From positions 1,013,347 to 1,077,346 of the forward strand of contig CAJNDS010002168.1 in assembly GCA_905221605.1 (NCBI GenBank): a stretch of 64,000 nt of DNA, given 5' to 3'. This DNA is from Symbiodinium natans. Lineage: Eukaryota; Sar; Dinophyceae; Suessiales; Symbiodiniaceae. Under the pieces are notes generated by a model. That model was given only the letters and a program-made list of their open reading frames with translations, made no database searches and had not been told where the DNA came from. Positions 1 through 10,449 of the stretch are shown here, piece by piece. The translations under genes and the position numbers were made by a program. The first letter of the stretch is position 1; every line of letters starts with the position of its first letter.

Positions 1-367
1 ATGATATAGGGCCCTCTTTCCCTCATTCCCGACTAAGAACCAGGGGAATAATCTGGGTGGGCAAGGGGGGTCTTCCGGCCTCGCCATTCCAGCCCCGGCG
101 ACCGCAGACGGCCACCGAGACGAGCGCCGCGCGCTCCTCCGTGCCCGAAAATGTGCTTCCGGTTTTAGGGGTTTGGGGTTTAGGGTTTAGGGTTTCAGGG
201 ATTGAGGGTTTCGGGGTTCAGGAGGCTTGGGGTTTTTAGGGTTCCGGGTTTTTTTGAGGGCATTGTCAGTGGAAGAGCGTGCCTCTTCCCATATTGCAAG
301 CCCTGAGCCACGAGAAGCCCTGGAGCCAGCAAAGGAACCGCAACATGCAAGCACTTATGCTAAGACT

Positions 368-470
368 TTGGGATGTTCCCCCTAAAACAAACAGCTCCTT
401 ACTGGGGATTCTAATGGAGGGGTACTCTAATCACTATTGGGGCCTGTTGGTATAAGGGGGAACATCCCAA
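368..470. mobile_element. MITE-like element, family A, copy 1
   Basis: This 103-bp element starts TTGGGATGTTCCCCC and ends GGGGGAACATCCCAA, with inverted repeats continuing inward (ACAAACAGCTCC against GGCCTGTTGGTATAAG). No coding capacity. No clear target-site duplication was seen. It is one of eleven copies in the window. Confidence 0.85.
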
Positions 471-848
471 TTGAGACTCCTCAAAGGCAAAGCACAGGTT
501 GACCTCTCCTCCTGCCCTATAACGGATCTTCGAAAAGTCTTCAACTCCAAAACCCTCAGAACCTTTCAGCAACTACTTGTGAAGCACCTAAAACTTCTCG
601 ATCCCTTACAGAAGCCTTTCGAAGGCCTTGCAGCAAAAGCAGCCTCAGACCCGGGCCCAGACCCCCACAGCCTAAACCCCGATAAGCTCTAGCTACACAA
701 GCATTGAACCCCAACTCGACATCCTAAACCCTACACCTTACAAACCGAAAGCTCTACCAGAAGGCTCCAATGTATTTCCCTCTTTTAATTGCTTAAAGTG
801 AAAGGAGATTCTAGTCTACTACCCCAAAAAAAGGTACTACGTAGGAGC

Positions 849-1215
849 CTGCGGGTCGACTCGAAGACCCTTTTCCTCCGGGAGCCGGACCTTGGCATCC
901 TCCGCATCTACCAGGGCCTGGAAGCGGGAGTAGTCCACGTTTGCCTGGCAGCAGCGCACGGCCCATCGACGCCTAAGCTCTAAACCCTCAACCCTAAACC
1001 CGAAACCCTAAATCCCAAGCTGAACTGCATCTGGGAGTTCGGGGTAGTGGGAACAGCGGAGATAGCAAGAGCAACGGCAATATTCAGTAGCAATAGCACT
1101 AGCAATGGCAAATAGCAATCGCAAACAATAGCAGCAGGGGTAAAGTAGGAGTCGGAGTCGTAGCAAACATCGGCCTTCGAAGCCGGCTCGCAGCCCACAG
1201 CACCTAGGAGCAGAA

Positions 1216-1266
<51 letters not shown>

Positions 1267-2664
1267 CATACATATACATATACATATACTATATACATAT
1301 ACATATACAGAAAAACATATACATGTACATGTACATATACAGGGTTTAGGGTTTAGGGTTTAGGGTTTAGGGTTTCGGGTTTAGGGTTTAGGGTTTAGGG
1401 TTTAGGGTTTAGGGTTTAGGGTTTAGGGTTTAGGGTTGGATTGTTATGGGGTCACGGCAGCCCTAAACTCGAAACCCTTTAACAAGGCAAGACCCACAAC
1501 CAGACAAAAGCTGTTGTTGGAGCCCCCCAACCTCTGAGCCACAAACCCCCGGGTTTTGGAACCCTTCAAAGGATTAGATGAGACACTTCCTAGTCCCTTG
1601 TACACATCATCTACGAATCTTGGAATCCATTTCGGCAGTGCAACCTGAAGCCAAAACCTGGACCCTAAGAGCCTAAACCCTAAACCCTAAACCCTAAACC
1701 CTAAACCCTAAACCCTAAACCCTAAACCCTAAACCCTAAACCCTAAACCCTAAACCCACACCTCGGAGCCGTGAGCCCTGACTTCCGTATCGCCGGTAGA
1801 GCGTTCAGGGTTCCAGGGCTTTTGAACTCTAAACTCCCGAATCAAAAAAAGCCTCAACCCGAAGCCCAAGCCCGAAAAAGCCTAAGCCCCTGACACCTAC
1901 CTACACAGGAGCCCACCAGAGAGGCCAATCTCCCACACCCTAAACCCTAGGCCCTAGACCCTAAACCCTCAACCCTAAGCCCCAAACCCGAAACACCGCG
2001 AGGTATGTTCCATAGTTCAAGGGTCTTCTTGGGCTCTACGTTGGCCCTATCCCCGCACCTGATCCCTGACACCGAAGCCCCCACCCTAAGCTTTGCACCC
2101 CAAGTTTAGGGCTTAGGGTTTAGGGATTAGGGTTTCGGGTTTAGGGTTTAGGGTTTAGGGTTTAGGGTCTAGGGTTTAGGGTTTAGGGTTTAGGGTTTAG
2201 GGTTTAGGGTTTAGGGTGTAGGGTTTAGGGTTTAGGGTTTAGGCCGAAGTCCTGAACCCCCAAAGCCCTTGGGAGCCCCTACCAGAAGCCGTGAGCAGGG
2301 TCGTGGGCCGGCCCTCCGGCCCCTCGTCACAGGGCAACCCCGAGACCTCTCGCAGGGTACTCCAAAGACGCAAGCTTAGGGTTTCAGGGTTTGCTAGAGT
2401 GCTATAGGGTTATGGGGTTAATTGTAGGGTTTTAGGGTTGTAGGGCTTAGGGTTGGGGGTTCAGGGTTTCAGGGTTCAAGGTTTGCGGGTTTAGGGCTTC
2501 AAGGGTGCCCCAACACGCGTTAGTGCTTTACGGCTTTCGGGATCCCGAAGCTGTCAAGAAGCCTAAACCCTCGATGTGAAGCACAGAAGAGGCTCTGCAG
2601 TTCACGAGTTCCGGCAAAATTGGGTTCAGAGACTTACCTGGCGCTTCAAGGGGCTCTGGGGCAT
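849..2664 (-). CDS. Unidentified gene in small exons (candidate)
   Basis: Five islands between telomere arrays read as exons on the minus strand. They are 2664-2638 (possible start, MPQSPLKRQ, then a GTAAGT donor), 2346-2283 ([22 protein letters not shown] donor), 2058-1997 ([22 protein letters not shown] donor), 1644-1596 ([18 protein letters not shown] donor) and 972-849 (includes [21 protein letters not shown] donor). All lie behind an AG. A further exon may lie at 160-72. The reading phases of neighbouring exons do not all match, so some exons must be missing or misplaced. I do not recognise the protein. The strand choice rests on splice context and codon appearance, not on homology. Confidence 0.4.
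1216..1336. repeat. (CATATA)n microsatellite
   Basis: A run of alternating CATATA and CATGTA hexamers, about 120 bp, directly abutting the TTTAGGG array that begins at 1341. Confidence 0.95.
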
Positions 2665-3599
2665 TACTGGGGTTTAGGGTTTAGGGTTTAGGGTTTAGAG
2701 TTTAGGGTTTAGTGCCATAATGTTGAAGTCGTCGGCGCAACCATTCCCAGCATCAGGTCAAGGCTTCTTGGGATTTTAGGGCTGGGGATTTTAACGAGGA
2801 TTTTTAGGGAGATTATGTCGAGGGAATGCTTGAGGTGGGGAAGTCAGAATTGAGGATTTTTGGGAGGATTTTTGGAAAACGTAGGGTAGACCCTATGGAT
2901 AAAACGGTTGAGGTAATCGGGCGGGGACTGGCAAGTTACGGGAGGCCAAACCTAACTCCCATGGCCCCCCTGCGGGGTGGTGTGGTTGGGGTTTGGGTTG
3001 AGGGTTAGGGTTTAGGGTTTAGGGTTTTGGGTTTTGGGTTTAGGGCTTAGGGCTTAGGGTTTAGGGTTTAGGGTTTAGGGTTTAGGGTTTAGGGTTTAGG
3101 AGCTTCACGGTCTCGGAAGTCGGGTTTTGGGTTCTTTTGGGGCTTGCAGGGCAGGCGAATGAGGCTTCCAAGCCGCTGTGGCCTGAGGGTCAAAGTTTCG
3201 GGATGAGGGTTTCGGGCTTAGGGTTTAGGGTAACTGCAGCGACTGCAGCGTCCTGGAGCGAAGCCCCCCCCCTAATCCTCAGCCCTACAGCCTCAGAACG
3301 GCCTTAACAACCCTCAAATTCCGAAAACCGAAACTCACCCCGAGCACGAAAAACCACTTGACATCACAAACGAACTCTCGAAAACCCCCATACCCAAAAA
3401 CAATTAAGCTGGGCAGCCTCTGGGTGCAGGTCTTCTGCGCCGGGCGTACCGGGAAGGAACCTGGAAGAGATGAGGGTTTGATGGGCTTCAGAGCTTCAGG
3501 GCTCAGGGTTTAGGGTTTAGGGTTACGGTCTCGTGTTTAGGGCTTAGGGTTGAGGATCTGGGCTTGGGGTGGTTGGGGTTCGCAAGCCCGTGGATAAAC

Positions 3600-4150
3600 C
3601 CGAGCTTCAGCCAAAAGCACATGGAATCATCCGAAAGCATCTGAAAGCATAACGTGTGGCAAAGTAAAGTAGGCGTGAATCAGTCAATACATCTGAAAAA
3701 GCTTAGAACTTCTACAGGACTTTTATATCATGGTTCTCTGTTCATGTCTTTTGCTCCCTGGTACAGTAGCTTGCCTGCTTCATTTTTTCAAATTTTGGAC
3801 GACGTGACAGACTAGAGCAAGAATGCAGCAACAACTGATGAAATTCCTGCGCTTGTCGCTCCAAATACACTTCATATCAGTTTACAATTTGTGCAGGCCC
3901 TCTTACAATCATTGTGTAGACATTGAAAGTTGTCATTTGCAGTCATCAAGAAAAACCATTGATGACAATAAGTCCTTGACTCCTTCACATTTCTTCCTTT
4001 CAAAGTCATTGATGACCCTTGAAACTGGACACTTTCAAATATCCCGCACAAATCCTGAATCGGATCTGTGGCTTCCAACAAGATCGGCAGAACAAGAAAT
4101 CTGCAGTTGACCTTCCAAACGCACAGCTCTTTTGCAAGGCATTGGCTACA
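3600..4150. other. Unique segment without recognised gene
   Basis: About 550 bp free of telomere repeats and more AT-rich than its flanks. A 95-codon frame (3823-4110, +) has an overlapping 69-codon frame on the other strand, and neither resembles a known family. The words TTGATGAC and CTTTCAAA recur, suggesting degenerate repeats. Nothing further can be supported. Confidence 0.5.
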
Positions 4151-4152
4151 AC

Positions 4153-4252
4153 TTGGGACGTTCCCCCTTATACAAGCAGTAATGGATAGGGATTATAATA
4201 GGGATACAATAATCCCTATTAAGGACTGTTAGTATAAGGGGGAACATCCCAA
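4153..4252. mobile_element. MITE-like element, family A, copy 2
   Basis: Starts TTGGGACGTTCCCCC and ends GGGGGAACATCCCAA, with a TATACAAGCAGT against ACTGTTAGTATA inner repeat. 100 bp and non-coding. Confidence 0.85.
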
Positions 4253-4301
4253 GCTACAGCTCAAGAAAATGATCCTTAACAATCTTCTTGAAACATGCCC
4301 C

Positions 4302-4757
4302 TAAACCCTAAACCCTAGACCCTAAACCCTAAACCCTAAACCCTAAACCTTAAACCCTAAACTCTAAACCCTAAACCCTAATCGTCATTCTTTGGGGTCC
4401 TCATCATCTCCAAGCAGCAGTAAGTGACCCTAGAGAATTCTCGCAAGCCAACGTCATTAGTTGAATGCGGTGGCTCCTTTGGCTTATAAGATTGCTTTGG
4501 GTTTAAGGTTTAGGGTTTAGGGTTTAGGGCTTAGGGTTTAGGGCTTAGCGTTCAGGGTTTGGGGTTTAGCAGCTTAGCGTTTGTGAGGACACAAAATACC
4601 GCAAGGAAGCGAAAGGGAGTATGCCCTTCATCCCCACTCTCCGCTTGACACAACAAGGCTATGTTTAGCGTTGCGGGTTGAAGGTGTAGGGATCAAAAGC
4701 CCAGACTTACGAAGCTCCCGAGGCTACCTCGACAACCCTAAACCCTAAACCCTAAAG
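4302..4757. repeat. Telomere-type arrays, cluster 2
   Basis: CCCTAAA array at 4302-4381, degenerate TTTAGGG array at 4495-4570 and a short CCCTAAA run at 4735-4757. The unique sequence between them (4382-4494) is open on the minus strand to a TAG at 4380-4378, which may be a small terminal exon (FSRVTYCCLEMM near its end). That exon call is weak. Confidence 0.85.
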
Positions 4758-4845
4758 CCAGGCGACCGCCGGCAGAGGCCGCAGACACGAGGTATCCCCA
4801 GCCAGCAGGAAGGCATGGTTCCGAGACAAACCGACAGCGTAGAGT
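4752..4845 (-). CDS. Candidate terminal exon, unidentified
   Basis: After CTAG at 4849-4846 the minus strand is open for 30 codons to a TAG at 4754-4752 and includes VGLSRNHAFLLAGDTS. The stop lies inside the flanking CCCTAAA run. It may be the last exon of the minus-strand exons seen at 5386-5811, but no direct phase link was found. The function is unknown. Confidence 0.35.
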
Positions 4846-5213
4846 CTAGGTTGGGGGGGGGGGGGGGGGCTTGGGATTCTGGGGTTTGGAGTTGAGGGTT
4901 TGAAGCTTTGCTGGGTTGATGGGTCTGCATGGGGCAAAGTGAACTTCGGCTGTTCAGGCTTCATAAGGTTTAGGTTTGAAGGTTTAGGGTTTGAGGGTTT
5001 GAGGTCGGGCTAAAGGGCTGAGGTTGGATAGAGAGCCTGCAGGGGCTTTGAGGCTGCGGCGAAGGAGAACTCAGGGCTTCACAACATGTTCACAACCTCC
5101 ATGCAAACGCGTCGTTCACTTGTAGGGGTTAAGGGCTTTAAGGGGTTCAGGCGCTTTGGTGAGTTGCGGGGGTTAAGGGCATATAGGCTTTATGGGCAAG
5201 CGTTTAAAAATGG

Positions 5214-5336
5214 TTGGGATGTTCCCCCTGATACTAACAGTCCTTAACAGGGACTACAGTAGGGAGTTAAGGGCTGTTAGTAGAAGGGGGTACTACAATC
5301 CGTACTAAGGACTCTTAGTATAAGGGGGCATCCCAA
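5214..5336. mobile_element. MITE-like element, family A, copy 3
   Basis: Starts TTGGGATGTTCCCCC and ends GGGGGCATCCCAA. At 123 bp it is longer than most copies because part of the right arm is duplicated inside it (TAGTAGAAGGGGGTACTACAA). Confidence 0.8.
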
Positions 5337-5385
5337 GTTGAAGGGCTTAGGGTGTTGCCAGCATGCATAGTCAGCGTGTGTTGGC

Positions 5386-5811
5386 CTGGGCAACACATCA
5401 ACATCAAGTCGATCAGAACCTTCTTGTCCTCAACCTAACTACCCTGAGTAGGGGGTATCACCTATCAGTTGTGGCACTGTGTGTCTTTAGGGCTTTAGGG
5501 GCCCTTGGTCGGGATAGCTGAGGACATATCAGAAGCTCAGTGGGCCTTACCGTCCTGAAGGCCCGAGAAGATTCAGCTTTAGGGGCTTTCAGGCCTATCC
5601 GGGTTTAGACGCTTGGAGCCGAAGGTGGGCATTTTGAGTCGCGATCCAAGATCATCCTTCCAACAACTGGAAAGAGTTTGAAGGTCCATAATAAGGGGAA
5701 CTAAGACCTTCCAAGCAGGGCGATCTCAAATCTCAGGCGCGTAGCTGCGGTAGTCCCCTACTTACAGCCCGACGTACATGTCTCCATGCGCCTTCAAGCG
5801 CACCCCCAGCC
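5386..5811 (-). CDS. Candidate MORN-like gene fragment in small exons
   Basis: Three minus-strand exons are proposed. 5811-5766 (AG before it, canonical GTAAGT donor after it) reads GVRLKAHGDMYVG in one frame. 5666-5611 (behind TTTCCAG, GT donor) reads CWKDDLGSRLKMPTFGSK and follows in phase through one shared codon. 5428-5386 (AG|G start, GC donor) reads DKKVLIDLMLMCCP. The pattern GDMYVG followed by CWKDDLG resembles a MORN repeat (YxGxWxxxxxxGxG), which usually mediates membrane or scaffold contacts. The frame of the first exon is not unique: another open frame gives AGGALEGAWRHVRRA. The MORN assignment is tentative. Confidence 0.3.
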
Positions 5812-5970
5812 CTGAAGTTAAAGCAATAAAACAACCCCCTACATGTACCTGAACATCTCATTATACTCCGCGCAAATATTTGCCTCAATAGTCCCTTGGG
5901 TTTGGGATCTAAAAAAAAAGATAGAACCCAAGGGAGCTGTATGTAGTACACCGAGAGAGCCCCAAAAGCC

Positions 5971-7994
5971 TTACTTGCCGGCGTTGGAGTTGGGTCCACG
6001 CTTGGGTCCACTCTTGACCACCTGGGGGCAGCTTTTTGGGGGGGGGGGCTGCTTTGGGGTGTACTTAGGGGGCATTTTTGTTCCAGGTTGGGAATTGCAA
6101 CGGGCGCGCAGCCCTAAACCCTAACCCCCAAACCCTCAACTCTAAGCCCTAAACCCGATAGCTTAAGCATGCCCAACCCGAAGGCGCGAGTGAGATCGTG
6201 GGGCGGCAGCGAGGGAAATGAAAGGCAAGGTTTCCGTGACATGTTGATCACACCGGCGCGAACGGGTTTAGGGTTCAAGGTTTGGGGTTTGGCGATGGGG
6301 GTTTTGGGCTTCGGGTTTAGGGTCTTGAGTTTGGGGCTAGATGATTTTGGGTTTTGGGGTGTCTGGGATGAGAAAGCCCTGCAGGGTCTGCTAAAACATG
6401 TCTACCAGAAACTACCAAGCCGCAATTGAAAACAAACGCAATGTCCCTGAACCCGAAAACCTCATCTGAAAACTGTCCGGCAAAACAATGAACCCTGAAC
6501 CATTGACCCGACAGCCTACAGAAAACCACCCTAAACCCTCCTTACAACCCTAAACCCTAAACCCTAATCCCTAATCCCTAAACCCTAAACCCTAAACCCT
6601 AAACCCTAAACCCTAAACCCCAACATGCGCCAGAGGTGCGCTGACAAAGCGTCGGTTGTAGACGAAGCGCTTCTTTGCACGACCAGTCAGCTTCTGAGCA
6701 GACACCCAAAGAGCCCAGCAACCCTGCATTATAGGGTTCAGGGTTCAAGGCTTAACTTGAAGGTTCAAGGGTAGGTAGCAGTAGGGTTATGAGAAGCCTA
6801 CATAAGGTTGTAACAAGTATGATTCTAGCAACCTTACTTCGAGCCCCACTTGAAGCTACCCAGGAGCCTCTAAGTAGGAGAAGTTTACGGTTCAGGGCTT
6901 AGGGGAGTATGCCCTTGTTTCATAGTAAGGATCCCAATCGAGGGCTTGAGTACCTAAGCCCTAACCCCAAACCCTAAACCCGAAGCCCTAAACCAAAACC
7001 CCCGGGTGGTTGTTGGATGTTGGATGGATGAAGCTCTTCACGCCAAGCCTCGCTGATCAGCAGTTCAGGGCATCCCCATTGAGTGAGAATCCCAGATCCC
7101 TCTTGCGTAGGCATCCCAGCCATCCGAACATCCGAACCCTCAACCCTAAACCTTGAACCCTAAACCCCAAACACTCAACCCTACGGCACGTGTGAGGCCT
7201 ACCCCCCCCCCACCCACCGGCCCGCCTCTAAGCACGTTTCAACACTGGGGTTCAGAGTGTATGGTTTCAAGGTAGCACCGAAGCTCTAGCGTTCAGGGCC
7301 CAGGGTTTAGGGGTTCAGGGGTTTAAGTGTTTGGGTTTAAGTGTTTGGGTTTAAGTGTTAGGGTTTAGGGTTTAGGGCTTATGGTTCGGGGTTTAGGGTT
7401 TAGGGCCAAAAGCTTAGGGCTTTTTAAGGGAAGCTGCACCCCATGTCCTTCTTCTTCTCGGCTTTCGCCACCTTCGGCGTCTGGTTCTTCACCTTTCCGG
7501 CTCGTGCCAAACCTCGAAGGGGTCCAGCTTTCGAGTGGGTTTAGGGTTTAGGGTTTTGGGTTTTGGGTTTTGGGTTCAGGGTCCCCTTCCTTTGCGTTTG
7601 GGGGACCGTTTTTTAACATCCTTAAGGTAGCAAAACTGTTGGACCCTTAAGGTTGTACCCTTGGGTTTGGGGGAGCCGTTTACAGACCCTTAAGGTAGTA
7701 TAAGGGCCATAGTGGAAGTATGTTAAGCGGAACCTTTAGGGGTACAACCTTAGGGGTACGAGACGTAAACCCTCGCACTACCATGAACAAGCTCGAGGGT
7801 ATCGAAAGTACTCCCCAATAGGGTTGCGGGGGCTTGGCGTTCAAGGTTAAGGGTTTAGGGCTGGCATTCGGCATTTGGCATTTGAGATTTGGGGATGTGG
7901 GGGTTTGGGGGTTTGGCATTCGGGGCTCTTTTGGTTTGGGAAGTCCCGGCTTGCGAAGGTGTTGCAGCCCGCTGAGAAGCCGACTTCCGTGAAC
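5971..7994 (-). CDS. RPS30: 40S ribosomal protein eS30
   Basis: eS30 is a small basic protein of the cytosolic small ribosomal subunit. Four minus-strand exons rebuild it. 7994-7985 is a 10-nt microexon giving VHG and the first base of a Ser codon. 7512-7448 gives LARAGKVKNQTPKVAKAEKK and the next K. 6693-6625 gives KLTGRAKKRFVYNRRFV and six more residues. 6021-5971 gives KSGPKRGPNSNAGK and a TAA stop. All joins are in phase. The donors are GT, GA and GT, each acceptor ends in AG, and the last three exons match the conserved core and C-terminus of eS30. Introns of roughly 470, 750 and 600 bp carry TTTAGGG/CCCTAAA arrays. The 10-nt exon is the least certain part, and the start codon, with any ubiquitin-like leader, was not found upstream. 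There is no single long ORF, so ordinary ORF calling misses this gene. Confidence 0.85.
6114..6623. repeat. Telomere-type arrays inside an eS30 intron
   Basis: CCCTAAA-type arrays at 6114-6160 and 6533-6623, with degenerate TTTAGGG at 6265-6355. All lie in the intron between the last two eS30 exons (6022-6624). The unique part, 6160-6262, is open on both strands, and no exon is called there. Confidence 0.85.
6958..7580. repeat. Telomere-type arrays, cluster 3
   Basis: Degenerate CCCTAAA at 6958-7003 and 7137-7185, TTTAGGG-like repeats including a TTTAAGTGTTTGGG variant at 7300-7410, and TTTAGGG/TTTTGGG at 7537-7580. They flank the eS30 exon at 7512-7448. Confidence 0.85.
7606..7775. repeat. 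Short palindromic repeat block (CCTTAAGG words)
   Basis: Several copies of ACCCTTAAGGT or its variants (near 7618, 7660 and 7686) and related AACCTTAGGGGTAC words, separated by 20-50 bp, form a cluster of overlapping small palindromes. No coding capacity is evident. Confidence 0.5.
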
Positions 7995-8652
7995 CTGCCA
8001 AAGGCACAGGTGCAAGCCAACAGCCTTAATTGGAGTCGGAAATCCACGGAACCAAGGCAACCCCACATAAATAGAAAAACAAAAAACATCAACAAATAGA
8101 TAAAACAGTCCTCACACAGCAAACCCAACAACAAAGCAGCAAGAAGCTAAGTCCCCTATGCCTTCCCAGATACATAGCCTCCTTTGCCCAGCGTTAGGCT
8201 CGGACTCAGTACTTTTTTGTGGGGTTCGGGGATTAAAACCGTTCACGCCATGTGCGCCCTTCCTAATCGCGTGCAAGCGCCTTGCCCATGTTGAAAGTCG
8301 GATGCACCTGTGCTCAACGCCCAAACTTTGAAGGAACACATGTCAACACTCTCGGCAACACAAGGGCGCACGTTGGAAGATGACAACACGGTCAAGCAGC
8401 ATCTTCTTGTGGCAATTGGCAACACGCCAGTTATGCTGTGACATTGTGGTTGCTGACAAACCAGTACTTTTACAATCGATGCCCAAGAAAGACCGAAAGA
8501 CGGAAAATGCATGCATGCTCAAATGCACAACCCAGGAAGATACCGGTCGCTCCTTAATCACCCACATCTCAACGAGAAGCTTGCTTGGTCCTTGGTAACA
8601 AAGCCAACATGGCCCTGGGGTCAAGGTCACTAACCTCCCCAAGCCACAAAGG

Positions 8653-9150
8653 TAAACCCTCAACCCTCAACCCTCAACCCTAAACCTTCTAAACTCACTC
8701 CAAACGAAAACTGCCTCCGGCAGCTTCGTGGACTGCTCTCTGGGCGGCTTGAGCCAGGCAAACCATCAACGACGACGCACGCATGTCGCCACCAGAAACA
8801 CGTGAACACCGGTTGAACGTGAATAGCAATCTTTAGGGTTTAGGATTTGGGGTTTGGGGCTTAGGGTTTAGGGCTTAGGGCTTAGGGTCTAGGGTTTAGG
8901 GCTTAGGGTTAATTTAGGGTTTCGGGTTTAGGGTCTTCACTGGCTTTAGCAAAACAACGGCAACGCTTGCAACGGGCTCATGTAAGCATGGCAAAGCTTT
9001 CCAAGCGTCGGCCCAGCACTGGCAACACACGAACCTTCCCAGCCACAAAGGTGTAGGGTTTAGGGTTTAGGGTTTAGGATTTAGGGTTTAGGGTTTAGGG
9101 TTTAAGGTTTAGGGCTTGGGGTATAGGGTTTAGGGTCAGGGTTTAGGGGT
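8653..9150. repeat. Telomere-type arrays, cluster 4
   Basis: Short CCCTCAA/CCCTAAA run at 8653-8690, then TTTAGGG arrays at 8834-8932 and 9053-9150. This is the last array before a stretch of about 16 kb without any telomere-type array. Confidence 0.9.
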
Positions 9151-9177
9151 AAGACGCCTCTTGTTCAAATAAAAGCC

Positions 9178-9624
9178 ATGGGGTCTCAGTCAGAGCCATC
9201 CCTTCCCACTGGGGCTTGCATTTCTGACGGTGTAATCAGAGAACTCCAGGAGAGAGAATTCATTTTCATCTACGAGAGAAGTGAGCGAATGTATTGTTTT
9301 CTGTGTGCTATTTGGGAGAATTTTCGCCTCTTGTTTTACATGGTGGAGCAGAAGGTGGACAACAGGAATCACAAAAAGAAGGACAACAGGAACCACAGGA
9401 AGAAGGACCACAGGAACCACAGGAAGAAGGACCACAAGAACCACAGAAAGAAGGACCACAGGAACCACAGGAAGAAGAACCTCCGAAGAGCCACAGGAGG
9501 TTCAGTAGAAGGCAATTTTTTTGTGCAAAAGTACTGTCTGCCAGAAGAGGAAATCCTTCCTCATGTCCGTGTCGCATGGATCGGCTCCCAACTGCAAGAT
9601 CTTCTGCACAGCTTCCCGAACTGA
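9178..9624 (+). CDS. Open frame with KKDHRNHR repeats (candidate)
   Basis: A 148-codon frame begins ATGGGGTCTCAG, 28 bp after the last TTTAGGG array, and ends TGA at 9622-9624. Residues 62-101 are five 8-residue units of the type NHRKKDHR, encoded by the 24-bp tandem at 9361-9480. The other plus-strand frame is also open through the repeat and reads acidic EPQEEGPQ units, so the coding frame is not settled. No family was recognised. The segment could be an exon rather than a full gene, since a better exon lies at 10256-10449. Confidence 0.3.
   Translation: MGSQSEPSLPTGACISDGVIRELQEREFIFIYERSERMYCFLCAIWENFRLLFYMVEQKVDNRNHKKKDNRNHRKKDHRNHRKKDHKNHRKKDHRNHRKKNLRRATGGSVEGNFFVQKYCLPEEEILPHVRVAWIGSQLQDLLHSFPN
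9361..9480. repeat. 24-bp tandem repeat, five copies
   Basis: Five consecutive 24-bp units of the form CACAGGAACCACAGGAAG plus AAGGAC, starting at 9361, 9385, 9409, 9433 and 9457, with one to four differences between units. The length is a multiple of three, so all frames pass through. Confidence 0.95.
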
Positions 9625-9735
9625 CGATCGCAGAGCATGCATGCCCGCACGCACGCACGCTCGCACCAACACATCAGAAACAAAAAACGAACAACTAGTT
9701 TCCATCCACTTAACAATTGAAGGAACCCTTCGAAA

Positions 9736-9850
9736 CCCAGGTTCGAACCCAGGTTCGAACCAGGTTCGAACCCAGGTTCAAACCCAGGTTTCAACCTAGG
9801 TTTGAAAACCAGGTTTGAACCCAGGTTCAAAATGAGGTTCAAACCCATGG
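9736..9850. repeat. AACCCAGGTTCG tandem repeat
   Basis: About nine degenerate 11-15 bp units of AACCCAGGTTCG. Each junction makes the palindrome GGTTCGAACC, so the whole block is rich in overlapping inverted repeats. Confidence 0.9.
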
Positions 9851-9859
9851 GCAGAATCA

Positions 9860-10255
9860 ATTCTCGACTTCTCTGATTTTCCAAGGGGGGGGAAGCTGCC
9901 TCAGATTACAGTTCTCTATTCATTTTCAACTTCTCTGATTTTGAATAATGCAGACAACAAAACAACAAGAAACAAGGGAAGGGAATGCAGACTTCTCTCC
10001 TCTCTCAACTTCTCTGCTTTTCGATTACAAGAAAAATGAAGACAAGAAACAAAAAAACAGAAACAAGGAGGGTGAAATTTAGACTAGTTCTTTGCTCTCA
10101 TTCTCTTCTCTGATTTTTCGAGCAATGAAAAACAAGAAAAAGAAACGAGGAGCTGGAATTTAGACTGTTTTCGACTCTATCGACTTCTCTGCTGAATTAC
10201 AGAGAAAAAAAAAACAAAAACAAGAAAGAGAAGGAAATTTAGATTTTTTTTTGAG
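9860..10255. repeat. About 95-bp degenerate tandem repeat
   Basis: Four to five divergent units, each with a pyrimidine half (CAACTTCTCTGATTTT) and a purine half (ACAAGAAACAAGG followed by GAATTTAGACT). The last unit ends in the T-run that appears to serve as the acceptor tract of the exon at 10256. Confidence 0.75.
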
Positions 10256-10449
10256 ATGGTCGCCTCTTTACTCGTCAGCAGCCCAGTGGGCCAATCTTTG
10301 TGTGGAAAATCCATCAGGGTGAGACAGACATCTACAAAGAGATCCAGCTGTGCAAGCTGGAAAAAGGAAATCTGCCAGAAGCAAACCGAGACGAAGCAAA
10401 GGTATGGGTCGGCCGAAGGCAAGGAACCTTCGTGGTTCCGTTTGAATCG
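10256..10449 (+). CDS. Candidate internal exon, unidentified
   Basis: A T10 tract ending in GAG precedes the exon and GTGAGA follows it, the best-formed splice context in this part of the window. The frame is open for 64 codons and includes GPIFVWKIHQGETDIYKEIQ and KVWVGRRQGTFVVPFES, rich in charged and hydrophobic residues as expected for a folded protein. No family was recognised. Two further frames at 10461-10772 and 10780-10974 could hold later exons, but neither has convincing borders. Confidence 0.5.

Larger units (their letters stand above)
163..3550. repeat. Telomere-type heptamer arrays, cluster 1
   Basis: Short arrays of TTTAGGG or CCCTAAA alternate in orientation: about 163-242 (degenerate), 979-1018, 1341-1437, 1672-1755, 1936-1992, 2104-2245, 2670-2711, 3006-3100 and 3507-3550. 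They are separated by unique islands of 100-300 bp, several of which read as exons on the minus strand. Both orientations are present, so this is not one terminal telomere but dispersed interstitial repeats. Confidence 0.95.

Noticed and set aside
8745-8765. Spliced-leader match (TGGCTCAAG on the minus strand)
   Set aside because: Only nine bases match and the CCGTAGCC half is missing; a 9-base match is expected by chance in a window of this size.
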